The translations under genes were made by a program, and so were the position numbers. 64,000 bases of DNA from Sphingomonas sp. (GTDB lineage: Bacteria; Pseudomonadota; Alphaproteobacteria; Sphingomonadales; Sphingomonadaceae): positions 128,533 through 192,532 of the forward strand of contig QFPK01000004.1 in assembly GCA_003248865.1 (NCBI GenBank), given 5' to 3'. Below, piece after piece: positions 1 through 8,535 of this stretch (within the stretch, counting starts at the first letter, position 1; every line of letters begins with the position of its first letter). The notes beneath the pieces were generated by a model. That model made no database searches. It had not been told where the DNA came from and saw only the letters and a program-made list of their open reading frames with translations.

Positions 1-731
1 GAAACGGCGACCACGTCATTGTGGAAGGCGCCGGCCTGGATGGCGGCATCGGCCTGTTCGATGAACAGCGCCTGCTTCACGCCGTGGCTGCGGGCGACCG
101 CCTGAGACGCGCGCACATGCTGGCGGGCCGGGAAGCGGCCGCCATGGTTCAGTCCATAGACGAAGGCTTCGACGCCCGCGTTTTCATGGCCCTGCACAAA
201 GCGCATATGGTTGGCGGCGCCCTCGTCGCCGAAGCCCGGGGCGACGGGCCAGTGCACGGCGAAATGGTCCGCGTCGGCGAAGGCCAGCTTCAGCTGCGCC
301 ATGGTCTCCGGCCACTCCTGCGAGCGGTGCGGCATGGAGACGAGGTTGGAGACGGTGATGTGGGTGAGCCCGTCCGCCGTATCGGCCGCAGGGCTGACGG
401 TGGCGGCATTCGCTGTCCACATCGCACTCGCCGAAAAGGCGCCGGCGAGCAGTTGCGGGTCTTCCGCGGCGCATTCGGCCAGAACGCGCGCATCGTCGCC
501 TTCGAACCCCAGCCCCCGCAGCCAGCGGGTGTTGGGGCGGCGGTGCGGCAACAGCAGGCCCTGCGGCACCCCCAGAGACAGCAGCGGCCGCATCTTCGAA
601 AGCCCCTGAAGGGCCGCACGGCGCGGCGCGCTGACGGCCCCGGCGTTGCGCTCCGCCGCGAGGTTGCCGAGGCTGAGGCCGGCATAATTGTGGCTGGGGC
701 CGACGAGGCCATCCAGATTCAGTTCGGGCAT
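1..731 (-). CDS. astB: N-succinylarginine dihydrolase AstB (5' part; runs off left edge)
   Basis: Second enzyme of the arginine succinyltransferase (AST) pathway: it hydrolyses N2-succinylarginine to N2-succinylornithine, ammonia and CO2 in the cytosol. About 243 N-terminal residues are present; the family is normally about 415-450 residues, so the 3' part lies outside the window. The N-terminus MPELNLDGLVGPSHNYAGLS is the family signature, and the later ATVSPAADTADGLTHITVSN stretch also matches AstB. The ATG shares one base with the astD stop (TGATG), so the two are translationally coupled. It is the third gene of astA-astD-astB. The frame was read directly from the minus strand. Confidence 0.93.
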   Translation of the reverse strand, partial: MPELNLDGLVGPSHNYAGLSLGNLAAERNAGAVSAPRRAALQGLSKMRPLLSLGVPQGLLLPHRRPNTRWLRGLGFEGDDARVLAECAAEDPQLLAGAFSASAMWTANAATVSPAADTADGLTHITVSNLVSMPHRSQEWPETMAQLKLAFADADHFAVHWPVAPGFGDEGAANHMRFVQGHENAGVEAFVYGLNHGGRFPARQHVRASQAVARSHGVKQALFIEQADAAIQAGAFHNDVVAV

Positions 732-2152
732 CAGCGCACGCCTGCAGGAGTGGGAATGAACGGCTTCTCGGCCTCCACGCTGGCGACCGGCCAGGCGCAG
801 TAATCGGCGGCATAATAGGCGCTGGGGCGGTGATTGCCCGACAGGCCGACACCCCCGAACGGCGCATCGGAGGCTGCGCCGTTGGTGGGGCGGTTCCAGT
901 TCACCACGCCCGCCCGGCTGCCTGCCCAGAAGCGGTCATACAGCGCGCGGTCCCCGCCCAACAGCGCGGCCGAGAGGCCGAAGCGGGTGGCGTTGGCGGC
1001 CGCGATCGCCTCCTCGAAGCTGGAGACCCGGTGCAGTTGCAGGAAGGGGCCGAACAGCTCTTCGTCCGGCACTGTAAGCCCGGTCACGTCGACAAGGCCC
1101 GGGGTCAGGAAGGGCAGACCTTCCTTCAGCCGCAGCAGAGGGCGGATCGTCTTGCCATGGATCGCCCCGGCCCGCGACAGCAGGCCGTCGGCGGCCTGGT
1201 TGGAGACGACGCAGCCCATGAACGGCTGGGGGTCGGCAAAGGGCTGGTCGATGACGAGATTGTCCGCAATGGCCAGCACCGCGTCGATCAATTTCTCGTG
1301 TGCGCCGTCCTGCACGATCAGGCGGCGGGCGCAGGTGCAGCGCTGCCCGGCGGACAGGAAGGCGGACTGCGCGATGATGAGGGCGGCGGCCTCCACATCG
1401 CCATCGTCCAGATCCCAGACGACGAGCGGATTGTTGCCGCCCATTTCCAGCGCGAGGATGCGGTGCGGCGTCTCCGCGAACTGGCGCGCCAGCGCGGCGC
1501 CGGTGGGGGCGGAACCGGTGAACAGCAGCCCGTCGGTATCGGCCGCCGCCAGCGCCCGGCCGGTGGGGGCAGTGCCCTGCACCAGTTGCAGCACGCCATC
1601 CGGCAGCCCGGCCTTCGCCCACAGCGTGGCCATGTGCGCGCCGACCGCCGGGGTCAGCTCGGACGGCTTGAAGACGATGGCGTTGCCCGCGATCAGCGCG
1701 GGAACGATGTGGCCGTTGGGCAGGTGGGCCGGGAAATTATAGGGCCCCAGCACCGCCAGCACGCCGTGCGGTTTGTGGCGCAGCGCCTGATTTGCACCCG
1801 CCGGATCGGCCTTGAAAACGCCTTCACGGCTGCCGGTGCGTTCGGCGTGGGCGGTGATGGAAATCTCCACCTTGGCGGCGACGCTGCCGACTTCGGTCTT
1901 CGCTTCCCAGAAGGGCTTGCCCGTTTCCTCGGCGATCAGGCGGGCGAAGGCGTCCGCATCGGCTTCCACCGCTGCCTTGAAGGCGCGCACAACGGCCAGC
2001 CGTGCGTCCAGCCCGGCGGCGAACCAGCCGGGCTGGGCCTTGCGGGCGCGGGCGACTGCTGCCGCCACCTCGGCTTGGGAGGCGGCTTCACCTTCCCACA
2101 ACAGGCTGCCGTCATAGGGGCGAATGCTCTTCACGATCTCAGAACCAGGCAT
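731..2152 (-). CDS. astD: N-succinylglutamate 5-semialdehyde dehydrogenase AstD
   Basis: An NAD(P)-dependent aldehyde dehydrogenase (473 aa) that oxidises succinylglutamate semialdehyde to succinylglutamate, the fourth step of the AST pathway. The ALDH fold is visible: GPYNFPAHLPNG near residues 136-147, the glycine motif FTGSAPTG near 211-218, catalytic-base Glu236 in LEMGGNNP, and nucleophile Cys272 in GQRCTCARR, a spelling typical of AstD. Length is normal for the family. The start overlaps the last 14 bases of astA and the stop overlaps the astB start, so the three genes form one operon. Another ALDH specificity is unlikely given astA and astB on either side. Confidence 0.93.
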   Translation of the reverse strand: MPGSEIVKSIRPYDGSLLWEGEAASQAEVAAAVARARKAQPGWFAAGLDARLAVVRAFKAAVEADADAFARLIAEETGKPFWEAKTEVGSVAAKVEISITAHAERTGSREGVFKADPAGANQALRHKPHGVLAVLGPYNFPAHLPNGHIVPALIAGNAIVFKPSELTPAVGAHMATLWAKAGLPDGVLQLVQGTAPTGRALAAADTDGLLFTGSAPTGAALARQFAETPHRILALEMGGNNPLVVWDLDDGDVEAAALIIAQSAFLSAGQRCTCARRLIVQDGAHEKLIDAVLAIADNLVIDQPFADPQPFMGCVVSNQAADGLLSRAGAIHGKTIRPLLRLKEGLPFLTPGLVDVTGLTVPDEELFGPFLQLHRVSSFEEAIAAANATRFGLSAALLGGDRALYDRFWAGSRAGVVNWNRPTNGAASDAPFGGVGLSGNHRPSAYYAADYCAWPVASVEAEKPFIPTPAGVR

Positions 2153-3164
2153 GCAGCACCTCGTCTCCGGCCGAAAACGGCCCTTCCTCTCCCACCAGCA
2201 CGCTGCCGCCGCTCTCGCGCAGAGGCAGGGCGGCGCAGCGGAACTGTTTCAGCCGCCCGCCCGCCACCAGCCGGGTTTCGCCATCGGTCGCCGTGCCCGC
2301 CACGCGCGCGGGAACGGCCTCTCGCACGGTGCGAATCTCGGCGACGCGGGTGTCCATGGTGGGGCCGCCATCGAAGATGTCGACATAGCCGTGGAAGCCG
2401 AAGCCTTCCGCCTCCAGCAGCCGTTTCGCGGCCTGCCCATGATCGTGCGGCTGGCCCAGCGCGGCCTGTGCCTCATCCGGCAGCATCGCGACATAGACGG
2501 GATATTTCGGCATCAGATCGGCGATGAACTGGTTGCCCTGCACCGCGTTGAAGGCATCCGCTTCCTGAAAGCCCATGCCGAAGAATTTGCCGGCCAGCCC
2601 GTCCCAGAAGGGCGCGCTGCCGTCGGGGCGCATCTGCCCGCGCAGTTCCGCCAGCACGCGATCGGCAAAACGTGCGCGGTGTTGCGCCAGGAACAGATAA
2701 CGGCTGCGCGCCAGAAGGCGGCCCAGCCCGCCCGTGCGCAGATCGGGGTGCAGGAACAGTCCGCCCACTTCGCTGGCGCCTTCGAAATCATTCACCAGAT
2801 GCAGCACGCCGGTGCGGAAGGTGCGGCCGAGTTCCGCTGACTGCATGGACAGGGTGGTGAGCTTGTAGGAGTAGAAGGGCCAGCGCATGCCCACCCGGCT
2901 GAACAGGCAGCAGGTGCCGCCGATCCGCCCGCTGGGGCCATGTTCCAGCACCAGGATGTAATTCTCGTCGTCGGGCTCGTGGATATCGGCGGCGAAGCTG
3001 TCTTCGGACCGGGCGATGCGGTCCGCCAGCGCGTCGCTGTCGTTCGGCAGGTTTGTGAAGCCGCCGCCCGTCAGTTCCGCAAGCGCCTTCAGCCCGGCAA
3101 GGTCCTGCGGGCCGGCCGGGCGGACCCGCCATTCGGAAAGCCTGATATCTGCTGCTGTCGCCAT
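2139..3164 (-). CDS. astA: Arginine N-succinyltransferase AstA
   Basis: First enzyme of the AST pathway: it transfers succinyl from succinyl-CoA to the alpha-amino group of L-arginine. The 341-aa product aligns along its length with the family: RPAGPQDLAGLKALAELTGGG at the N-terminus (GNAT-like), then GLFLHPDLRTGGLGRLL, PFWDGLAGKFFGM, LMPKYPVYV and the C-terminal GYVDIFDGGPTMD. It is the promoter-proximal gene of astA-astD-astB and is divergent from an Lrp/AsnC-type regulator 80 bp away, a common arrangement for amino-acid catabolic operons. astC (the aminotransferase) and astE are not visible here and may lie beyond the left edge. Confidence 0.94.
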   Translation of the reverse strand: MATAADIRLSEWRVRPAGPQDLAGLKALAELTGGGFTNLPNDSDALADRIARSEDSFAADIHEPDDENYILVLEHGPSGRIGGTCCLFSRVGMRWPFYSYKLTTLSMQSAELGRTFRTGVLHLVNDFEGASEVGGLFLHPDLRTGGLGRLLARSRYLFLAQHRARFADRVLAELRGQMRPDGSAPFWDGLAGKFFGMGFQEADAFNAVQGNQFIADLMPKYPVYVAMLPDEAQAALGQPHDHGQAAKRLLEAEGFGFHGYVDIFDGGPTMDTRVAEIRTVREAVPARVAGTATDGETRLVAGGRLKQFRCAALPLRESGGSVLVGEEGPFSAGDEVLHAWF

Positions 3165-3205
3165 GCCCCAACTTGCCCGAAGCCCTGAAATGGGGGTAAC
3201 GAAAG

Positions 3206-3235
3206 TCTGCGGCGAATACCGAATTTTCTGCGGCG
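3206..3235. promoter_or_regulatory. Direct repeats in the astA-lrp divergent promoter region
   Basis: The 80 bp gap between astA and the Lrp-type gene contains TCTGCGGCG at 3206-3214 and again at 3227-3235. The copies start 21 bp apart, about two helical turns. The spacing suits a multimeric Lrp/AsnC-type regulator binding one face of the DNA. Assignment as an operator is inference from position and phasing. Confidence 0.4.
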
Positions 3236-3244
3236 GAGACAGTT

Positions 3245-3706
3245 ATGGACAGCATTGACCGCATCGACCGCAAGATTCTGGCTGTTCTGCAGCGCGACGG
3301 GCGAATCACCAATGCCGCGCTGGCGGAAGAAGTCGCGCTGTCGCCCAGCGCCTGCCTCGCCCGGGTGCGGCGTCTGGAAGAGGTGGGGATCATCACCGGC
3401 TATCGCGCCGATGTGGCAGTGGAGCGGCTGCGCCCGGCGCTCATCATCTATGGCGAGGTCACGCTGAAGCGCCATCTGCCGGAAGATTTCCGCGCGCTGG
3501 AGGCGATGTTCGCAGCCGATGCCCGCGTACTGGAAGCTGCCGAGATTTCCGGCAAGAGCGACTATCTGGTGAAGGTGCTCGTGACCGACATGGCGGAATG
3601 GCGTGATCTGACCGCCGAATGGACGGCGGGGCCCTGGCAGATCGAGCGGGTGTCCAGCAGTGTTGCCATGCATCGAACCAAGGGCTTCTCAGGCTATCCG
3701 CTGTAG
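3245..3706 (+). CDS. Lrp/AsnC-family transcriptional regulator
   Basis: A 153-aa regulator with an N-terminal helix-turn-helix (IDRKILAVLQRDGRITNAAL, then VALSPSACLARVRRLEEVGI, about residues 5-50). The C-terminal RAM/ligand-binding domain follows (SGKSDYLVKVLVTDMAEWRDL). Length is normal for Lrp proteins. It is transcribed divergently from astA across 80 bp that carry a 21-bp-phased direct repeat, so it probably senses an amino acid (perhaps arginine) and controls astADB and itself. The specific ligand cannot be read from sequence. Confidence 0.9.
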   Translation: MDSIDRIDRKILAVLQRDGRITNAALAEEVALSPSACLARVRRLEEVGIITGYRADVAVERLRPALIIYGEVTLKRHLPEDFRALEAMFAADARVLEAAEISGKSDYLVKVLVTDMAEWRDLTAEWTAGPWQIERVSSSVAMHRTKGFSGYPL

Positions 3707-3738
3707 GGGCGAATGGGATCGCCGCCCCGATGCAGGGG

Positions 3739-4194
3739 TTATCCGGAGAGACGCGCAAGGCACCGGGAAACGGACATCGCGAAAGACAGGCCAGCTGCGG
3801 CTGAGCCCGTGACATAGGCAGCGAGCAGGGACGGGTCGAAGCGGTTGCCACCGAGCCCGATGGCGAAGCCGCGCGACCAGTCGGCCGGCAGCAGCGCGAT
3901 AGTGACCAGCATCGCGGCAAGCGCTCCTGCGATGGCGAGGGCAATGCGGGCGGATTGCCTCGTCGGCCGGGAGCGCTCCACCAGCAGGAAGGCAGCGAAC
4001 AGGCAGGCGCCCAGCAGCAGCTTGGCGGCTGGCCCCATCTCGTCCGCGACGGCCCATGTGGCGGCTGGCAAGGCGGTGATCGACGTGATGGCCGGGCCGT
4101 GGGGTGCGAGGGCAAAGCCGGCGATCAGCGCGCTCGGCAGGAAGACGGCGATTGCCCAGCTGATCAGCCAGCATCGGAAAAAGCAGCTTTGCAC
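3739..4194 (-). CDS. Small integral membrane protein of unknown function
   Basis: A 151-aa protein with about four hydrophobic segments: LISWAIAVFLPSALIAGFAL, AAKLLLGACLFAAFLL, IALAIAGALAAMLVTIALL and LLAAYVTGSAAAGLSFAM. It is therefore a predicted inner-membrane protein. I do not recognise the family with certainty; DUF998-like is possible. The start is GTG at 4194, supported by a consensus Shine-Dalgarno AGGAGGT at 4202-4208 eight bases upstream, which argues strongly that the gene is real. It converges on the Lrp-type gene (32 bp apart) and is divergent from the patatin gene. Confidence 0.7.
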   Translation of the reverse strand: MQSCFFRCWLISWAIAVFLPSALIAGFALAPHGPAITSITALPAATWAVADEMGPAAKLLLGACLFAAFLLVERSRPTRQSARIALAIAGALAAMLVTIALLPADWSRGFAIGLGGNRFDPSLLAAYVTGSAAAGLSFAMSVSRCLARLSG

Positions 4195-4319
4195 GCGGGT
4201 TACCTCCTGTCGGCCAGCCTGCCCCGATTGCGGCCCTGATCACAAGCGAAACCGGGGGCGAAGGCTGTCCTCGTCATGCTGCGCCTGCTAAACGGCTGCT
4301 TTCGCAACGGGGGCATCGC

Positions 4320-5384
4320 ATGGCTGATACGGGTGCGCGCAAATTGAATCTGGCATTGCAGGGGGGTGGCGCACACGGTGCCTTCACCTGGGGTGTGGTG
4401 GACCGGTTGCTGGAAGAACCGGAACTGGAGTTCACGGCGATTTCGGGCACCTCTGCGGGCGCGATGAACGCGGTGGTGATGGCCGAAGGGCTGCTGGAAG
4501 GCGGCAATGACCAGGCGCGCCTGCAGCTGGAGCAGTTCTGGATGGGAATTGCCGATGCCGCCGACCGCATGAATCCGTTCCGCAACTGGCCCGGTTACAA
4601 GATGATCGAGCCGGTGCTGTTCGAAGCCTCCATGGCGGCCACGCGCATGTTCAGCCCCTATGATGTCTCGCCGACGGACAACAACCCCCTGCGCGCGGCG
4701 TTGCTGGAGCTGATCGATTTCGAGAAGGTACGCCGCCAGCGCCGCATCAAGCTGTTCATCAACACCACCCATGTCGCGACCGGAGGCCTGCGCTGCTGGC
4801 GCGAGCATGAACTGACGGTGGAAATGGTGTTGGCGTCGGCCTGCCTGCCCTCCCTGTTCCAGACGCCGATGATCGACGGCGAAGGTTATTGGGACGGCGG
4901 CTATGTCGCCAACCCGGCCATCGAGCCCATGACGCGCACGACAAGCACCGACGATGTGCTGATCGTGCAGCTGAACCCCATCGTGCGCAACGAGTTGCCC
5001 AGAAAGGCGTCGGACATAACCGACCGTTTGTCGGAAATCAGCTTCAACGCCAGCCTGATCACCGAACTCCGCTTCATTGCCGAGCGCAACCGGCTGATCA
5101 ACGCCGGCGAGCTTTCGGCCGAACGCCACCGCAAGACCCATCTGCACATGATCCATGGCGACAGTGCGTTGGGTGAGCTGCCGCCCTCGTCCAAACTGCT
5201 TGCGGACCGGCATTTCCTGCTGAGCCTGCGCGACAAGGGGCGCGAGGCGGCCAGTGAGTGGATCGAGCGCCACCTTTCGAAGCTGGGAAGCCGTTCCAGC
5301 TTCAACTACAACCGGCTGGTAAGCCAGCTGACGCAGGACAGCGACGAACAGCCTGATCCGCGCGTGCTGCGGGATGACGGGTAA
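4320..5384 (+). CDS. Patatin-like phospholipase
   Basis: A 354-aa serine acyl hydrolase of the patatin family. The oxyanion-hole motif GGGAHG is at residues 15-20, the nucleophile elbow GTSAG holds Ser45, and the catalytic Asp is in the DGG motif (Asp192 in YWDGGYV), giving the Ser-Asp dyad. There is no signal peptide or membrane segment, so the protein is probably cytosolic and acts on lipid acyl esters; the natural substrate is unknown. It stands alone, facing the acyltransferase gene, with a hairpin between the two 3' ends. Confidence 0.88.
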   Translation: MADTGARKLNLALQGGGAHGAFTWGVVDRLLEEPELEFTAISGTSAGAMNAVVMAEGLLEGGNDQARLQLEQFWMGIADAADRMNPFRNWPGYKMIEPVLFEASMAATRMFSPYDVSPTDNNPLRAALLELIDFEKVRRQRRIKLFINTTHVATGGLRCWREHELTVEMVLASACLPSLFQTPMIDGEGYWDGGYVANPAIEPMTRTTSTDDVLIVQLNPIVRNELPRKASDITDRLSEISFNASLITELRFIAERNRLINAGELSAERHRKTHLHMIHGDSALGELPPSSKLLADRHFLLSLRDKGREAASEWIERHLSKLGSRSSFNYNRLVSQLTQDSDEQPDPRVLRDDG

Positions 5385-5408
5385 AGGCGGCCAGAGGCTC
5401 CGGCGGTG

Positions 5409-5429
5409 TGAAGGGGCAATGCCCCTTCA
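5409..5429. terminator. Hairpin between convergent genes
   Basis: TGAAGGGGC-AAT-GCCCCTTCA forms a perfect 9-bp stem with a 3-nt loop between the patatin and acyltransferase stops. There is no clear U-run on either strand. It probably acts as a bidirectional 3'-end hairpin. Confidence 0.55.
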
Positions 5430-5443
5430 GGTTCAGTGCAGGC

Positions 5444-5926
5444 TTATCGCTCCGCCGCCTCGCGCGCCATGCGCTCGGCTTCCACTTGCAGGAAGCGCTT
5501 GTCGAAAATGCCCCAGCGGCCGGTCTCGACATTCTGGCGGATGATCTTGGCCGGGTTGCCGGCGACGATGCTGTTGGGCGGTACGTCCGCGATCACCACC
5601 GAACCCGCGCCGACCACACTGTTGTCGCCCACGCGGATGCCGGCCAGGATGATTGCGCGCGCACCGATGAAGCAGTTGCTGCCGATGAAGGTGTCCATAT
5701 GCCGGTTGCCGACGAAATCATGGGTCAGGATGGCGGCATCGAACGACACCAGCGTGGACGTGCCGATGTGCACGCCCTTGGGGTTGGTCTTGTCCAGCTT
5801 CGCCGACATGGAGATGCGGCAGTCGTCGCCGATGGTCATGCCCCACATGCGGCGATAGTACCATGTCTGCAGCGCGCTGGTGGTGCGGTAGAGCCGCGTC
5901 CTCAGCTTCGCCAGCCTCTTGTACAT
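5444..5926 (-). CDS. Hexapeptide-repeat (left-handed beta-helix) acyltransferase
   Basis: A 160-aa member of the WcaF/LacA-type transferase superfamily. Hexapeptide repeats run through the middle (IGSNCFIGARAIILAG, IRVGDNSVVGAGSVV), followed by the typical IVAGNPAKIIR end of the helix and a basic C-terminal tail. Such enzymes move acetyl or other acyl groups from CoA to sugars or small molecules. The acceptor is unknown. Start chosen at ATG 5926 (MYKRLAKLR), because the longer frame upstream is low-complexity GC sequence. An AAGGGGTGG purine stretch precedes this ATG. It lies 70 bp downstream of the cbb3 accessory genes and may or may not be co-transcribed. Confidence 0.82.
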   Translation of the reverse strand: MYKRLAKLRTRLYRTTSALQTWYYRRMWGMTIGDDCRISMSAKLDKTNPKGVHIGTSTLVSFDAAILTHDFVGNRHMDTFIGSNCFIGARAIILAGIRVGDNSVVGAGSVVIADVPPNSIVAGNPAKIIRQNVETGRWGIFDKRFLQVEAERMAREAAER

Positions 5927-5996
5927 GCGGCCACCCCTTGCTGTTCCCGGGCAGAGACTTAGCCCAAGCGCGGCGGGGCGGCAAACGCCCGTATCG

Positions 5997-6215
5997 TTAA
6001 GAGTGGCAACCCTTGGGCTCCCGCAGCTTGCGCGGGGTGCACCAGCCGTGGGCGCAGGCGTTGGCGGACTCCGGGGCATTGCCGGGGGCGCGGCCATCCA
6101 GGTCGACCCAGATCGTGCCCGTGGCGGAACACACCGGCACCAGCCCGCGCGCCAGCGCCGGCGTGGTCGCCTGCAGCAGCGCCAGCAGGATCAGGGCGGG
6201 AAGGGCCTGCCTCAT
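5997..6215 (-). CDS. Small exported Cys/His-rich protein at the end of the cco cluster
   Basis: A 72-aa protein starting with a hydrophobic signal peptide (MRQALPALILLALLQATTPALA, likely cut after residue 22). The mature ~50-residue chain contains Cys29, Cys54, His56, Cys59, Cys70 and His71, including the clustered CAHGWC motif. Its ATG overlaps the ccoS stop as ATGA, so it is translationally coupled to ccoS and is the last gene of the cbb3 cluster. I do not recognise a named family. The placement and Cys/His content suggest a periplasmic metal- or redox-handling role in oxidase maturation; that is inference. Confidence 0.7.
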   Translation of the reverse strand: MRQALPALILLALLQATTPALARGLVPVCSATGTIWVDLDGRAPGNAPESANACAHGWCTPRKLREPKGCHS

Positions 6216-6364
6216 TCCGGCCCGTCCTCCTCGTCGGTCAGGATGCGCTGGGCGGCGCCGTCCAGATCGTCATACTGGCCGGCCCGCATCGTCCACAAAA
6301 ATGCCGCAAGCCCGCCGAGGCCCAGCAGCAGGGCGATGGGGAGAAGGAAGCCGATGGTTGTCAT
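6212..6364 (-). CDS. ccoS: cbb3-type cytochrome oxidase assembly protein CcoS
   Basis: A 50-aa single-span membrane protein, read directly from the minus strand. Residues 5-24 (GFLLPIALLLGLGGLAAFLW) form the transmembrane helix, followed by the RAGQYDDLDGAAQRIL cytoplasmic tail typical of CcoS/FixS. CcoS is required to insert heme b and copper into CcoN. ATG 6364 overlaps the ccoI stop as ATGA, and its own stop overlaps the next small gene as ATGA. Confidence 0.9.
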   Translation of the reverse strand: MTTIGFLLPIALLLGLGGLAAFLWTMRAGQYDDLDGAAQRILTDEEDGPE

Positions 6365-8532
6365 TTCGGCACTTTCAGCCTGAGCGCATTGCCCACCACG
6401 ATCAGCGACGACAGCGACATGGCAACCGCCGCGATCAGCGGAGTCGCAAGGCCAGCCATCGCGATGGGCACCGCCAGGATATTATAACCGATCGCCATGC
6501 GGAAGTTCTGCCGCACATGGGAATCGGCGCGGCGCGCGGTTTCCACGGCCTGCGGCACCGCCATCAGGCTGTCGTTCAGGAACAGTAGATCGGCGGCCGT
6601 TTGCCCGGCATCGGACGCGGAAGCCGGCGCAATGGAGGCATGGCCCGCCGCCAGCATCGGGGCATCGTTCAGCCCATCGCCCACCACCAGCACGCGGCGG
6701 CCTTGTGCTTTAAGCGCCTCGATGGCGGCCAGCTTGCCCGCAGGCGTCAACTCGGCCTCCCAATGGCCGATGTCGAGCGCCAGCGCTGCGTGAAACACCG
6801 GCGCGGGCCGGTCGCCCGACAGGATATGGATATCGAATCCGTCGCGCTTCAGCCGGGCGACCGCCGCCGCCGCTTCGGGGCGCAGCGGATCCTCGAACGG
6901 AATCAGCACGGGCGCCTGCTCGCCGCGCCGGAAGGCGAAGGCAAGCAAATGGGTATCGCCCGCGTCGACACCGACCCAGTCCGGCCGGCCCAGCCGCAGC
7001 TGCTCGCCACCCACATTGGCTTCCAGCCCCAGCCCCGGATGCTCCGCGACATCGGCGATGGCCGCAGGCGTCACGCCTGCGGCGCGGGCGGCCGCCAGCA
7101 GCGCACGGGACAGCGGATGCCGGCTCTTCGCGGCGAGCCCCGCCGCCAGCGCCAGATTCTCACCGGAGAGGGGCAGTTCACCCACAGGCGTCGGGCGGCC
7201 CAGCGTCAGCGTGCCCGTCTTGTCGAACACCAGCGTGTCGCATTCGGCCAGCCGCTCCAGCGCGCTGCCGTCCTTCACCAGAAGGCCGCGCTTCATCAGC
7301 ACGCTGGCCGCGCGCACCTGCACTGCGGGCACCGCCAGCCCCAGCGCGCAGGGGCAGGTGATGATCAGCACGGCGATGGCCGTGACCAGTGCCTGATACA
7401 GGCCCGCGCCCGCGATCAGCCAGCCGATCGCCGTCAGCAGTGCCGCCAGATGCACCACGGGCGCATACAGCCGTGCGGCGCGGTCGGCGATGCGGGTATA
7501 GCGCGCGCGGCCCTGCTCGGCCTCTTCCATCAGCCGCACCACCTGGGCCAGGAAGCTGGCCTCGCCCACGGCCGTGGTCTTCATGGCGATCGGTGCGTCC
7601 AGGTTCAGCGTGCCCGCCAGCAACTGCCCGCCGGGGCTCACCGCTTCGGGCAGGCTTTCGCCCGTCACCAGACTGCGGTCGATGGAGGAACTGCCCTCCA
7701 GCACCAGCCCATCCACCGGCACCCGCTCCCCGGCGGCCACCAGCACCGTCATGCCCGGTGCGATGCTGTCGATGGGGCGCCATTCGGTGTCGCCGGAAGG
7801 CGCGCGCACCAGCGCGCCGGGGGCGGATTGCTTCAGCAGAGCGGCCACACCGGCCCGTGCCCGGTCCCGCATCAGGCTGTCGGCCACCCGGCCCAGCAGC
7901 AGGAAAAACAGCAGCATCACCGCCGCGTCGAACCAGGCCTCGTGCCCGCGCGTGAAGGTCTCGTAAAGGCTCAGCGCGGTCGCCAGGATCAGGCCGATGG
8001 AGATCGGCACATCCATGTTGGTGCGCCCCTGCTTCAGCGCGCCCCAGGCCGAGCTGAAGAAAGGCATGCCGGAATAGGCGACCGTCGGCAGCGCGATGGC
8101 CGCCGAGATCAGGTGAAACAGGTCGCGCGTGGCCCCGTCCGCCCCGGACCAGACCGAGACGGAGAGCAGCATGATGTTCATCGCCGCAAAGCCAGCGACG
8201 GCCATCGCCTTCACCAGCCGTTTGGAGGCCGGGTCAGAGCCTTGCGCCGCCACATCGGCGGGCGCGAACGGGCGCGCCTCGAACCCAACGCCCTCGACTG
8301 CGGCGAGGATTCTGTTGGGGTCGAGGCGGCCTTCCTCCCATTCAGCCGTGAGCCGGCGCGTGGTGAAATTCACCCGCGCCCTGGTGATGCCGGGCAGGCC
8401 GCGCACGGCGCCTTCCACCTTGCGGATGCAGCCCGCGCAATGGATGCCGGGCACATGCAGGTCGATGCGCCGTTCGCCGGGCGCGGCTTCCGCCGTGAAC
8501 AGGTCCAGGCTGGAGGGCGCGAGCGTCGCCAT
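6361..8532 (-). CDS. ccoI: P1B-type copper-transporting ATPase CcoI (FixI)
   Basis: A 723-aa heavy-metal ATPase that supplies copper for assembly of the CcoN binuclear centre. Features in order: N-terminal HMA domain with GIHCAGC (Cys32, Cys35), membrane helices, the actuator TGES motif (290-293), the transmembrane metal-binding CPC motif at 393-395, the phosphorylation motif DKTGT (Asp437), the SRHPLS nucleotide-binding motif and GDGLND near the C-terminus. The position inside ccoNOQPGHIS distinguishes it from a detoxifying CopA. The gene starts 3 bp after the ccoH stop and overlaps ccoS by 4 bp. Confidence 0.95.
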   Translation of the reverse strand: MATLAPSSLDLFTAEAAPGERRIDLHVPGIHCAGCIRKVEGAVRGLPGITRARVNFTTRRLTAEWEEGRLDPNRILAAVEGVGFEARPFAPADVAAQGSDPASKRLVKAMAVAGFAAMNIMLLSVSVWSGADGATRDLFHLISAAIALPTVAYSGMPFFSSAWGALKQGRTNMDVPISIGLILATALSLYETFTRGHEAWFDAAVMLLFFLLLGRVADSLMRDRARAGVAALLKQSAPGALVRAPSGDTEWRPIDSIAPGMTVLVAAGERVPVDGLVLEGSSSIDRSLVTGESLPEAVSPGGQLLAGTLNLDAPIAMKTTAVGEASFLAQVVRLMEEAEQGRARYTRIADRAARLYAPVVHLAALLTAIGWLIAGAGLYQALVTAIAVLIITCPCALGLAVPAVQVRAASVLMKRGLLVKDGSALERLAECDTLVFDKTGTLTLGRPTPVGELPLSGENLALAAGLAAKSRHPLSRALLAAARAAGVTPAAIADVAEHPGLGLEANVGGEQLRLGRPDWVGVDAGDTHLLAFAFRRGEQAPVLIPFEDPLRPEAAAAVARLKRDGFDIHILSGDRPAPVFHAALALDIGHWEAELTPAGKLAAIEALKAQGRRVLVVGDGLNDAPMLAAGHASIAPASASDAGQTAADLLFLNDSLMAVPQAVETARRADSHVRQNFRMAIGYNILAVPIAMAGLATPLIAAVAMSLSSLIVVGNALRLKVPK

Positions 8533-8535
8533 GGC

